This document shows, one piece after another, positions 15,221-23,733 of a stretch of 64,000 nt of DNA. The notes below the pieces were generated by a model, which searched no databases, was not told the DNA's origin, and was given only the letters and a program-made list of their open reading frames with translations. Made by a program: the position numbers and the translations under genes. Positions within the stretch are counted from its first letter, which is position 1. Every line of letters begins with the position of its first letter. Source of the DNA: Oscillospiraceae bacterium (GTDB lineage: Bacteria; Bacillota; Clostridia; Oscillospirales; Oscillospiraceae); contig JAGFXR010000001.1 in the NCBI GenBank assembly GCA_017861365.1, positions 1-64,000 of the forward strand, written 5' to 3'.

Positions 15221-17290
15221 TTAATGAAGTAAATCGTTTTCGCTCTGTGTGGATTCCATAGAATTTTCAGAGTTGAAGTAGTAGGAAATAATATTAGCCG
15301 CAATGTCGCCAATAGTGGAGCCGGAGCCGCCCTTTTCAATGATGATGCACATGGCAATCTGCGGATCATCATAGGGGGCGAACGCCACGAAGAGAGCGTT
15401 AGACTCGCTGGTGGAGCTGACCTGAGCGGAACCGGTCTTTGCCCCAACCTTGATGCCCAGGTTTTTAAAGCTGCTGGAAACCGTGCCCTCCTGTGTGACG
15501 GCAAGCATGCCCTCCTTAACGGCGTTGAGCGCGTCCGCGTCGATGGAGATGGTTTCCACGGGCTGGGCGTCGTACTGATAAATGGTCTGGGAGTAGTCGT
15601 TGGATTTGACCGACTGAAGCAGGTGGGCGGAGTATCGCGTGCCGCCGTTTGCGAGGGTGGCGATATAATTGCAGAGCTGGACGGGGGTAAACTGGCTGTC
15701 CTGCTGGCCGATGGCCGCGTTGAGCGTCATGCCTGCGGTCCAGGTTGCGCCCACTGATTCGCTGTATTCAGGGCTGGAGAGAACGCCTGTGCTTTCGGGA
15801 ATTTCAATGCCTGTAGCCTCACCCAGGCCAAATTTTGCGGCGTATTCGTCAATTTTATCGATGCCCAGACGCCGTCCGGTCTCATAGAAAAAAATATTGC
15901 AGGAGACCTCAATGGCCTCGGTGACGTTGACAATGCCGTGGGTGCGGTGATATTGGCGGTAAATCCAGCACTGGGGCTGGGGACTGGAGTAGTAAGTGTA
16001 GATGCCGTTGCAGGTGTAGGTATAGGATGGGGTGATGAGACCCTCCTCCAGCGCTCCGATGGCGACCACAGGCTTAAATGTGGAACCGGGGGCGTAGGTG
16101 CCCAGCGTGGCGCGGTTATACAGCGGCTTGAGGGAATCTTCCGCCAGCGTGCTGTAAGTCTGGGAAAACTGAGAGAGATCGTAGGTGGGATAGGAGGCCA
16201 GAGCGAGAATCGCACCGGAGTTAACATCCATAATCACGCAGGCCGCGCCCTGGGCGGTGGAGACCGTGGGGACATATTCCGCCAGAGTACGCTCCACGTA
16301 TTCCTGAAGGTTGATATCCAGGGTCAAAACCACGTTATCTCCCGGTTCCGGCTCGGTGATCCACTCCTCGCTGACCACCTTGCCCGATGTGTTGGTTTCC
16401 ACACTGCGAGTTCCGCTTTCGCCGTGGAGATAGGATTCAAAGGCTTTTTCCACGCCGTCCTTGCCCACAACAGCGTCCATGGAGTAACCCAGAGCCTGGT
16501 ATTCCGGCCATTCTTCGCTGCTCAAAAGCCCTACCCGGCCCAGCACGTGGGCAGCATAGGAGGTGTTATAGCTGCGTACCGAGGAGGTATCGATGGTCAC
16601 GCCGGGCAGCTGCCGCTCCTTCACAATGGAGATGAAGTCCACGTTCACATCCTCCGCAAAGACATAGGATAATGTCGTCACGCTTTGAGAACGGAGCTTC
16701 AACTCATAGAGTACGCCCATCACCCTTCTCGCGTCGCTGTCGGAGAGGGAGCCGTCAATCTGAAAGGTGCTGCGCATCTGAGAAAACAGAAGCTGTCCGT
16801 CTGTCGTGCTCCAGCCCAGTTCGGAAGCCAGGGTGGTAAACCGGGTTTTGGCGGTATCCGTTGCGCTGTCCAGAGTAAGGGTAAAGGGCGCCTCAGAGGA
16901 GAGCGGCAGAGTATCCGTCCAGGTGACACCCTGATCAATACAGACATCGATCAGGCTGAGCAGGGTTTCAATCTCTTCTGCTTCGGTGCCCATATAAGAA
17001 GTATCCAGCGAGACGTTGTAGCTGACGCGATTGGTTACCAGTGTGCGGCCGTAACGGTCAAGAATGTCTCCCCGTGCGGCCTCCACGGTTTCCACATTGG
17101 CGATCTTGCGGGAGGACTGCTCCAGATAATCCGAGCCGTTTACAATCTGGGTATTGAACAGAAGATAGGAAAATATCAGTAAAAAGACGACCAGAATCAC
17201 GAGAAAACAGGAGAAGCGAAGGTGAAACTGCTTGCGCTCCAGTTCTTCTTCATCTTCTTTAATTAATTTTTTGCGGCGCAAACATAACAC
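15221..17290 (-). CDS. mrdA: Penicillin-binding protein 2 (class B transpeptidase)
   Basis: This elongation-specific transpeptidase cross-links peptidoglycan during side-wall growth. A short basic cytoplasmic tail is followed by a transmembrane anchor (FLVILVVFLLIFSYLLF, about residues 30-46), a dimerisation domain (GDILDRYGRTLVTN) and the penicillin-binding domain. That domain has STFK (serine near residue 403), SCN (near 461) and KTGSAQ (near 616). Its length of 689 residues is normal. The start appears to be GTG 17290. It is the last gene of maf-mreC-mreD-PBP2, the usual rod-shape operon order. Confidence 0.92.
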   Translation of the reverse strand: MLCLRRKKLIKEDEEELERKQFHLRFSCFLVILVVFLLIFSYLLFNTQIVNGSDYLEQSSRKIANVETVEAARGDILDRYGRTLVTNRVSYNVSLDTSYMGTEAEEIETLLSLIDVCIDQGVTWTDTLPLSSEAPFTLTLDSATDTAKTRFTTLASELGWSTTDGQLLFSQMRSTFQIDGSLSDSDARRVMGVLYELKLRSQSVTTLSYVFAEDVNVDFISIVKERQLPGVTIDTSSVRSYNTSYAAHVLGRVGLLSSEEWPEYQALGYSMDAVVGKDGVEKAFESYLHGESGTRSVETNTSGKVVSEEWITEPEPGDNVVLTLDINLQEYVERTLAEYVPTVSTAQGAACVIMDVNSGAILALASYPTYDLSQFSQTYSTLAEDSLKPLYNRATLGTYAPGSTFKPVVAIGALEEGLITPSYTYTCNGIYTYYSSPQPQCWIYRQYHRTHGIVNVTEAIEVSCNIFFYETGRRLGIDKIDEYAAKFGLGEATGIEIPESTGVLSSPEYSESVGATWTAGMTLNAAIGQQDSQFTPVQLCNYIATLANGGTRYSAHLLQSVKSNDYSQTIYQYDAQPVETISIDADALNAVKEGMLAVTQEGTVSSSFKNLGIKVGAKTGSAQVSSTSESNALFVAFAPYDDPQIAMCIIIEKGGSGSTIGDIAANIISYYFNSENSMESTQSENDLLH

Positions 17291-17311
17291 GATCCCTTCT
17301 GAAAGCGTATA

Positions 17312-17824
17312 TTACAGGTTGGCGGAACGGCTGATCCTTCGGTGAATCGCGCGGAAGAGCCAATAGAGGGGCACGGTAAACACCAGCGACCATGAAAGCT
17401 CACGAAAGGCAAGAAAACAGAGCGTGGATAAGGATGCCACATGTGTGAGCAAATCAAACATAATTCGGATCAAATCAATGGTGAAAAAAGCCAAAATGGA
17501 ACAAATCAAACATCCCAGATAGTTCTGATGGAGAAAATAACGGCAGAGAAGACCCATGCCAAGGCCGAGAAAGGTCAGAATCAGGGTCATTCCGCCGGCC
17601 AGACCGGGATAAACGGCATCCGCTAAAATCCCTACCGCGAGACCAAAGCCGGCGCCGGAGAGAGGACCCTCCAGCACCGCCACGATCACGGCGGCCAACG
17701 GAAGAAGCCGTGGGGTGACACCCCATACGGGCAAGCGGTTCATAATAAAACATTCCAGGCACAGGACGGCAATCAGAGCCAGAGCGTAAGCGGTCCACTT
17801 GCGGAAAAAGTCCGGACTGGTCAA
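17312..17824 (-). CDS. mreD: Rod shape-determining protein MreD
   Basis: The 170-residue membrane protein has about five hydrophobic segments (ALALIAVLCLECFI, LLPLAAVIVAVLEG, LILTFLGLGMGLLC, LGCLICSILAFF, and one C-terminal) and a glycine-rich GAGFGLAVGILADAVYPG typical of MreD. It links MreC to the elongasome. The start is TTG 17824 with GGAGGTG about 5 bp upstream. It lies between mreC and the PBP2 gene. Confidence 0.88.
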   Translation of the reverse strand: MTSPDFFRKWTAYALALIAVLCLECFIMNRLPVWGVTPRLLPLAAVIVAVLEGPLSGAGFGLAVGILADAVYPGLAGGMTLILTFLGLGMGLLCRYFLHQNYLGCLICSILAFFTIDLIRIMFDLLTHVASLSTLCFLAFRELSWSLVFTVPLYWLFRAIHRRISRSANL

Positions 17825-17867
17825 GGGTGCACCTCCTTATGAAGCATTGGGGAACAGAGTTGGTTCC

Positions 17868-18704
17868 TCAACTAACAATGTCAAAGTCCTTGATCACAAA
17901 CACCTGAACCAGATGATCCAGGTCGGCGGAGGGTGCGATGACCGCATAGCGGTTTAAGTTGGAGGCATCGTCTAAAATCTCCTCCACGCTTCCCACCACC
18001 AGGCCGGAGGGATACACCCCGCCCTTGCCGGAGGTCAGAATCTGATCGCCGGAAATAATCTGAGTATCCTCCGGCAGATAGGACAGCTTCAGCTTGCCCT
18101 GCTGCATCAGAGTGAAGTCTCCCTCGATGATGGCGGCGCTGTTGGTGCGGGCGATGCTGCCGCCAAGCTCCGTATAAGTGTCGATCACCGTGTTGACGGT
18201 GGCCCAGTTTGTGCCCACCTCCGAGACGATGCCCACCAGATTGCCGTACTCGTCAATGACGCACTGATCGACCTCCACGCCATAATCCGAGCCCGCACTG
18301 ATGGTGAGGGTGGAGCTCCAGTTGGAGGTGGAACGGGCGGTGACCATAGCTGATTCCAAGTCAAAACTGGAGTGCTTCTCCCGCAGGTTGAGAAGCTCCC
18401 GCAGGCGGGTGTTTTCCTCGCTGGCATCCTCCCCGGCGCGGGCCTGCTCCTCCAGGTCGGCAACCTGCTGCTTCAAAGCCTCATTTTCCGTTTTCAGTGT
18501 ATCATAATCAAACAGATAGCCATTTACGTCATCCACCCAGCCCGCGACGGTGTTCAGCCCGCTTCGAAAGGGCGTGGTGAGCACGCCCACCGCGTTGGAC
18601 AAAGGGTCCGTACCGGCGAAAAGTGAACATACGAAAGTGATTGCCGCCAGAAGAACCGCGACAATCAGAATCAATATACCGTTGTGTTTCATAAAATCCT
18701 TCAA
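17868..18704 (-). CDS. mreC: Rod shape-determining protein MreC
   Basis: This is the bitopic elongasome scaffold. It has an N-terminal transmembrane helix (ILILIVAVLLAAITFVCSLF, about residues 9-28), a coiled coil (TLKTENEALKQQVADLEEQ, about 70-105), and the periplasmic beta-rich MreC domain with ISAGSDYGVEVDQCVI and GDQILTSGKGGVYPSGLVVG. The length of 278 residues is usual. The start may be TTG 18704 (GGAG about 10 bp upstream) or ATG 18692 (AAGGA 4 bp upstream). Confidence 0.92.
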   Translation of the reverse strand: MKDFMKHNGILILIVAVLLAAITFVCSLFAGTDPLSNAVGVLTTPFRSGLNTVAGWVDDVNGYLFDYDTLKTENEALKQQVADLEEQARAGEDASEENTRLRELLNLREKHSSFDLESAMVTARSTSNWSSTLTISAGSDYGVEVDQCVIDEYGNLVGIVSEVGTNWATVNTVIDTYTELGGSIARTNSAAIIEGDFTLMQQGKLKLSYLPEDTQIISGDQILTSGKGGVYPSGLVVGSVEEILDDASNLNRYAVIAPSADLDHLVQVFVIKDFDIVS

Positions 18705-18718
18705 CAGGGTATGACTCC

Positions 18719-19294
18719 TTACGAAAGCAATTCAATATCAAACTTGCGCAGCATCCCGCCGAGACGGCAGACGGGCAGTCCCATCACGCCGCAGTAATCT
18801 CCCGAGATACCCGAGACAAAAAGACAGCCCAGCGCCTGAATGCCATAGGCGCCCGCTTTGTCCATTGGCTCTCCGGTCTGGATATAGGCGGAAATTTCTC
18901 CAGGGGAGAGAGCACGGAAGGTCACGCGGGTGCATTCGTGCTCGGTGCTGACCAGCGCGCCCCGGCGGACGGTGACGCCGGTATAGACCTGATGGGTCTG
19001 TCCCGACAGCGCCGAGAGCATGGCTGCGGCGTCGGCCTCGTCGGCGGGCTTGCCGAGAATGCGTCCGTCCAGCACCACCACGGTATCCGCCGCGATGATC
19101 ACCGCGTCCTCGGGTGCGTTTGAGGCCACGGCAGCGGCCTTCCGGATCGAAAGCTCCTCCACCAGCCGGGCGGGCGGGGTACCCTCGGGCATCCGCTCAT
19201 CCACATCGGGGGAGATCACCTGAAAGCCGCTCAGACCCATGCGGTTCAGCAGCTCCCGCCGGCGGGGGGACTGGGAAGCTAAAATGAGATTCAT
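18719..19294 (-). CDS. maf: Maf family nucleotide pyrophosphatase
   Basis: Maf proteins hydrolyse non-canonical or modified nucleoside triphosphates such as dTTP/UTP and are linked to septation. The 191-residue product begins LILASQSPRRRELL (the SxRR nucleotide motif) and carries VIIAADTVVVLDG with the catalytic aspartate, and AGAYGIQALG. It is the first gene of the shape operon and ends 15 bp before mreC. Confidence 0.92.
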   Translation of the reverse strand: MNLILASQSPRRRELLNRMGLSGFQVISPDVDERMPEGTPPARLVEELSIRKAAAVASNAPEDAVIIAADTVVVLDGRILGKPADEADAAAMLSALSGQTHQVYTGVTVRRGALVSTEHECTRVTFRALSPGEISAYIQTGEPMDKAGAYGIQALGCLFVSGISGDYCGVMGLPVCRLGGMLRKFDIELLS

Positions 19295-19316
19295 GGAATA
19301 CCTGCCTTATCAATCA

Positions 19317-19766
19317 TTAGATACCGGTGGAACCAAAGCCGCCCGAGCCGCGCCCGGTTTCGCTCAGCGTCTCGCAAAGGCGCAGTTCTGGCCGCATGAC
19401 CGGCATCACGCAGAGCTGGGCGATCCGGTCGCCGGGGTGAATGGTATAAGGAACGTCAGAGAGGTTGGTCAGTCCTACCAAAAGCTCACCCCGGTAGTCG
19501 CTGTCGATGACGCCCACACCGTTGGAGAGGGCGATTCCGTGGCGCACGCCCAGACCGCTGCGGGCAAACACCAGAGCCACGTACTCGGGGGAAGGCAGGG
19601 CGATGGCAAGCCCTGTGGGGATGGTCACAAGCTGCCGGGGCAGCAGTTCAACAGGCTCGTCCAGGCAGGCGTGAAGATCCATGGCGGCGGAGCCTGGGGT
19701 CGCGTAAAAGGGGAGGGGAATTTCTCCGCCGATTTTGGGAGAGAGCGGTTTTACTTCTAAAACCAT
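19317..19766 (-). CDS. dut: dUTP diphosphatase
   Basis: This homotrimeric dUTPase hydrolyses dUTP to dUMP and pyrophosphate, keeping uracil out of DNA. All five motifs are present in 149 residues: TPGSAAMDLHA, the RSGLG loop (ARSGLGVRHGI), GVIDSDYRGEL with the catalytic aspartate, GDRIAQLCV, and the C-terminal RGSGGFGSTG that closes on the substrate. It lies 22 bp upstream of maf on the same strand. Confidence 0.95.
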   Translation of the reverse strand: MVLEVKPLSPKIGGEIPLPFYATPGSAAMDLHACLDEPVELLPRQLVTIPTGLAIALPSPEYVALVFARSGLGVRHGIALSNGVGVIDSDYRGELLVGLTNLSDVPYTIHPGDRIAQLCVMPVMRPELRLCETLSETGRGSGGFGSTGI

Positions 19767-19781
19767 AAAAACCTCCTGCGG

Positions 19782-21866
19782 TCAGTCAACCGCTCTGTAA
19801 TAAAGGCCGCGGGTCAGCTCGGCGGGCCGGTTACCGTCCGCGGCGAGATATTGGCCGGTTATCCGGACACATTCCTCGGGAGTCTCCGTGGTAAAGGAGA
19901 GGCGGGCGCCCCACAGGCCGATGGAGCGGTAATCATCCTGCTTGTCCGCCAGATAGAGGGGCAAGGCATTAAAAATTTCGTTCCGGCAGCCGGGGGCGGG
20001 AAGAACGGGAAACCGCGCACCTTTCCGATCAATGAGACTGTGCGTCCCTTCGCAGGAGCAGATACCGGAGTGGTTTTTGATCAGGCAGTGCTCGGTGATC
20101 ATCAGAGGAAGCCGCCCGTAGACCAGCAGCTCCGCGTCGATGGCCTTTGACAGATCGCGGATCTGCGCCAGTTTCAGCTCAAATGAGATGGTGGCGGAGC
20201 GGAATCCCATTGCTTGTAAAAGAAGCAGTGATTCGGAATTGTAAAGCTCCAGGCCGTAGTCGCCCCGCAGGGTGAAGCCCAGAGCGGCGGCGGGGGCAAT
20301 CAGGCCGAGAGTGCCGATGAGGGCGTCGCTCACCCCCGCCTCCCGCAGGGTGGAGAGTTCCTGAGCCAGCGCGGGCAGCTCCCGATCCCAGACGATGCGG
20401 GGAAGAAGTGCTCCCAAGCGGATGCCGCCGCTCAGAGCAGCTTTCACTTGACTGAGTGACTGCGCCGCCTGACCGACAGGGAGATAAATCAGACCGGGGC
20501 GCAGGGAGAGCAGCTCGTCGGTGAGCTGGTCCATCCGGGAGAGGGATATGGTCAGCACGGGCGGCTGACGGCGGTTTGGAAGAGACGGTGCGGGAACGAA
20601 TTGGCTGACCTGAAACGGGTCGGGCCGGCGGCTTCGGCAGGCAGTCAGCTCCTCCAGTGCCTGTCTGCGCAGTCTGTTCAAAGCGGAAACCGGCAGGGAG
20701 AGCTCCGGGGCTACATCAGCCTGCGCCGCGGCGCATCGGTAAAAGGTGCCGCCGGTTTTGGCGAGCTGATCCGCCACGCTCTGGGAGGTGAGGGGCTTGG
20801 TGCGGGCGGGCTCGGGGACGGAACCGGTGACCGTGACGGCATGTCCCTCAAAGTCGGAGACGGAGAGCTCAGCTGGGCAGGATGGGTGAATTTGAGCCGA
20901 GAAACGCACCGGAACCCGGGGAACCTCGCGGTCGGAATAGGCGGCTCGCGCCTCGGCAAACAAGGCGCGGGGCTCCTCCCCCTCCTTTCGGATACCAAAC
21001 AGCTCCGACCCGGTGTGCGCCCGGAAATAACCGTCGGTAAAGCCCTGGCGGGAGAAAGCGGCCTCCAGCCGGGACAGCTCCCCGGCGGTGGGTTCCCGCC
21101 CTTCCCGCAGGGCGGCGGCGTAGACGGAGGTGACGATATAGACGTACTCCGGGCGTTTCATGCGCCCTTCCAGCTTCAGACAGGCGACGCCCATGTTTTG
21201 CAGCTGCGCAAGATGTCCCGACAGAGACAGATCCCGGAGAGAGAGGGGGTAGCCGTCGGCGCTGCTTTCCCAGCCGTAAGGCAGGCGGCAGGGTTGGGCG
21301 CATAGACCGCGGTTGCCGCTGCGGCCCCCCAGAACGCAGGAGAAAAAGCACTGCCCGCTGTAGCAGGTGCACAGAGCACCGTGGACAAACACTTCGATTT
21401 CGATTGGGGACTGGGCGCAGATGGATGCGATGGCCTCCCCGGACAGCTCCCGTGAGAGCACGGCCCTGGTCATGCCCAGCTCTGCCGCCTGCCGCACGCC
21501 ATCCAGATTATGCAGGGTCATTTGGGTGCTGGCGTGGAGAGGCAGGCCGGGGATGTGAGTGCGCAGAGCGCGGGCAAGACCCAAATCCTGCACCAAAACC
21601 GCGTCCACACCCAGACTGGCGGCCTCCGCAGCCAGATTCACGGCGGCAGACAGCTCTCGGTCGGAGATTAAGGTGTTGAGAGTGAGATAAACCCGGCAGT
21701 CCCGCAGGTGACAGTAGGAGACAGCCTCCTCCAGTTCCTGGCGGGTAAAATTTTTGGCATTCCGGCGAGCATTAAAGCTGCCATAGCCCAGATAAATGGC
21801 GTCGGCGCCGCCGGAGACGGCGGCGCAAACCGCCTCCGGGCTGCCGGCCGGGGCGAGCAATTCCAT
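19782..21866 (-). CDS. Peptidase U32 family protein (DUF3656 type)
   Basis: The 694-residue protein starts MELLAPAGSPEAVCAAVSGG, the U32 signature. The core contains EVFVHGALCTCYSGQCFFSC and GNRGLCAQPCR, cysteines that in this family bind an Fe-S cluster. A C-terminal DUF3656-like region follows. Relatives such as RlhA and TrhP hydroxylate rRNA or tRNA with prephenate-derived chemistry; others were called collagenase-like proteases. An RNA-modification role is more likely than proteolysis, but the subfamily is not certain. It lies 15 bp upstream of dut on the same strand. Confidence 0.85.
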   Translation of the reverse strand: MELLAPAGSPEAVCAAVSGGADAIYLGYGSFNARRNAKNFTRQELEEAVSYCHLRDCRVYLTLNTLISDRELSAAVNLAAEAASLGVDAVLVQDLGLARALRTHIPGLPLHASTQMTLHNLDGVRQAAELGMTRAVLSRELSGEAIASICAQSPIEIEVFVHGALCTCYSGQCFFSCVLGGRSGNRGLCAQPCRLPYGWESSADGYPLSLRDLSLSGHLAQLQNMGVACLKLEGRMKRPEYVYIVTSVYAAALREGREPTAGELSRLEAAFSRQGFTDGYFRAHTGSELFGIRKEGEEPRALFAEARAAYSDREVPRVPVRFSAQIHPSCPAELSVSDFEGHAVTVTGSVPEPARTKPLTSQSVADQLAKTGGTFYRCAAAQADVAPELSLPVSALNRLRRQALEELTACRSRRPDPFQVSQFVPAPSLPNRRQPPVLTISLSRMDQLTDELLSLRPGLIYLPVGQAAQSLSQVKAALSGGIRLGALLPRIVWDRELPALAQELSTLREAGVSDALIGTLGLIAPAAALGFTLRGDYGLELYNSESLLLLQAMGFRSATISFELKLAQIRDLSKAIDAELLVYGRLPLMITEHCLIKNHSGICSCEGTHSLIDRKGARFPVLPAPGCRNEIFNALPLYLADKQDDYRSIGLWGARLSFTTETPEECVRITGQYLAADGNRPAELTRGLYYRAVD

Positions 21867-21900
21867 AAAGGGACTCCCTTGAAATCAATCAGCGGGGACG

Positions 21901-22257
21901 CTAATTGGTTTGAGTGTGGTGATTAGGCTGGGAGGTGAGCTTTTGAAGCTCCTTTTCCAGACCGAAGTTTTGGCGTTTAGCCTCGGAGAGCTCAGCTTGG
22001 AGCTTTGAAAGCTCCTCCATGCTATTTTTCAGCTGAACCCGCAGGTTTTCGGAAATCAGGCGCTCTTTGAAGTAAATATCGGTAATGTTTACGGCGGTCA
22101 GAATAGCCCCGTCGGTCAGAGACGCGCGGGAATCCTTCATGACCTGACGAATCTTTTCATCGACAAAGGCGCCTACCTTTTCAATGTAACCGTCTTCCTC
22201 CGGCGCGATGAGCGTATAATCCAGATTGGCAATGGTGACGGTGACCTTGTTATTCAT
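21901..22257 (-). CDS. zapA: Cell division protein ZapA
   Basis: ZapA cross-links FtsZ filaments at mid-cell. The 118-residue protein has the N-terminal strand-rich region (VTVTIANLDYTLIAPEEDGYIEKV) and a long C-terminal coiled coil (LRVQLKNSMEELSKLQAEL). GGAGG lies upstream of the ATG. It is preceded by a likely 6S RNA, an arrangement also seen in E. coli, where ssrS neighbours zapA. Confidence 0.9.
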   Translation of the reverse strand: MNNKVTVTIANLDYTLIAPEEDGYIEKVGAFVDEKIRQVMKDSRASLTDGAILTAVNITDIYFKERLISENLRVQLKNSMEELSKLQAELSEAKRQNFGLEKELQKLTSQPNHHTQTN

Positions 22258-22289
22258 ACTGGAACCTCCTTACAAGTAGGAACAGAATC

Positions 22290-22474
22290 AAGAAAATCAA
22301 GCGGCAAGCCGGGGGATGGATTGCCGGCTCGTTCCGAGCACCCAAGCGGCGGGCGGCGCGTTATCCGGGACTTGCGCAGCCGAGGGATGGGCCGCAGCTT
22401 TTCTGAGCTGCCGGAGGGAGCCTCTGGGAACCGGGATCGACCGTGCTTGTCCGCTGAGACGTATATGGACGTAT
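22290..22474 (-). ncRNA. ssrS: Probable 6S RNA
   Basis: 6S RNA mimics an open promoter and binds RNA polymerase. This 185-nt minus-strand region begins about 7 nt after an extended -10 (TGATATACT, 22481-22489). It is closed by a long-range helix: GCGGACAAGC (22445-22454) with GCTTGCCGC (22301-22309), one bulge. Inside are a terminal hairpin (GCAGCT...AGCTGC) and a small GCTCG-3-CGAGC hairpin, and no open frame. Size, closing stem and position next to zapA fit 6S RNA. It could instead be only a structured zapA leader. Confidence 0.55.
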
Positions 22475-22627
22475 AAAATTAGTATATCATACTTGATTCA
22501 AATAAAAAATAGTTCAGCCGCATTAATTTTGATAAAGCCGATGAAAATTTCACAGAAATATTTGACGTCCGCGTGGAATTAGCCGAAAAAATGCGTTTGA
22601 TCCCGTCTGAAACCGAAACTGCATGAC

Positions 22628-22672
22628 AATCAGACAGGCAATGCCTCACGGGAAAGCATTGCCTGTCTGATT
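22628..22672. terminator. Strong hairpin downstream of the 22709 gene
   Basis: AATCAGACAGGCAATGC (22628-22644) pairs perfectly with GCATTGCCTGTCTGATT (22656-22672). It lies just after the stop of the minus-strand gene at 22709, although the T-tract is poor. Confidence 0.6.
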
Positions 22673-22708
22673 GATTGGTTTATTGGCTGTCCATGTTCAT
22701 GTGTCGGG

Positions 22709-23428
22709 TTAAATCGTGTCGTCGGGATCGTCGGAGAGGTTATCAGGCGCGTCGGACTGATCATCGTCGTCAGCCGCCATAACGTACCCGTCCAGTGAAC
22801 CTTGCTCTCGCCAGAAATCAAAGCGTTTTTTGATTTCTTCTTTGGTTTTGGCGGTAATGCCGGGCGCTTTGCTCTCTCCGCCCATGAGAGCGAAGGCGTT
22901 TTGAAAGCCCTTCATCACTGCTGCCTCCAGAAGGGCGATGTCGCCGATATCTCCCGCGGCCAGCGTGAGCGCCATATCCATTACCCGGGAGGCCACGGCG
23001 TCCACACCCCAGTCCCCGCTGGCGGAGACCGCCTGCGCCGCCTGCGCGGGGGTCATGCCCTGAGAGGTGAGGGTTCCTTTGGCAAAATCAATGCTGATGG
23101 AAACATTGGTGCCGGAGGGAGAGGAAAAATAAGCCGCGTTTCCTGAGGAGTCATAATAAGACGCAAGCCCGCTCGCGGTTTTTGCCTGCTGGGACAGAAG
23201 GCTGGTGCAAAGATCGGTGTACCGCCCCATCTGGGCGGAGGTGTCCTTCCCCGTGACCGCGTCGAGGGCGGTGGAGATCAGGTCGGCGGTGGCGGCGGTG
23301 CTGGTTTGAAGAGAACCCAGCTTGGCGGCTGCCGTATGGGTGTCTCTGGCCATGGCCGTTTCGGAACCCGGGTTCTGATGGTTGAAAATCGCGGGATTGG
23401 GAATCCCGCTGATGCCCTGAATTGCCAT
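22709..23428 (-). CDS. Hypothetical protein with acidic C-terminal tail
   Basis: The family is not recognised. The 239-residue protein starts MAIQGISGIPNPAIF and is alanine- and serine-rich through the middle. It includes an amphipathic region near residue 180 (EEIKKRFDFWREQGSLDGY) and ends in a very acidic tail (DDDDQSDAPDN...). No signal peptide or membrane segment is seen. The ATG at 23428 has GGAAGGAGG about 8 bp upstream. It is monocistronic, with a strong hairpin after it. The MAIQGI-like start resembles small secreted or flagellar-type proteins, but that is only an impression. Confidence 0.7.
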   Translation of the reverse strand: MAIQGISGIPNPAIFNHQNPGSETAMARDTHTAAAKLGSLQTSTAATADLISTALDAVTGKDTSAQMGRYTDLCTSLLSQQAKTASGLASYYDSSGNAAYFSSPSGTNVSISIDFAKGTLTSQGMTPAQAAQAVSASGDWGVDAVASRVMDMALTLAAGDIGDIALLEAAVMKGFQNAFALMGGESKAPGITAKTKEEIKKRFDFWREQGSLDGYVMAADDDDQSDAPDNLSDDPDDTI

Positions 23429-23669
23429 AAGCGCTTCCTCCTTCCGGGCAAGGGCACGGATCAATTCTTTTGATGTTATATATCGGTATTTTGCATCTCA
23501 AACTTTAGCAAATAAGATCAAGATTTCTGAAAAACATCTGAAAAAAATTCAAGAAAACTGAAAAGGACGTTGGCTGAGCCGCCGCAGACGGACACGGCAT
23601 GAAAAAATCGGGCAAAACCGAGACGATTTCAGAACAAACGACAAGAAAATAGACTTTTTATAATTCCCC

Positions 23670-23698
23670 TTGTCACGTAGTTTCCAATTTGCTATAAT
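23670..23698 (+). promoter_or_regulatory. Promoter of recJ
   Basis: TTGTCA (23670-23675) and TATAAT (23693-23698) are separated by 17 bp, 36 bp before the recJ start codon. Confidence 0.75.
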
Positions 23699-23733
23699 TT
23701 AAAGATCAATGAATCATATCCGAGGTCTTGCAA

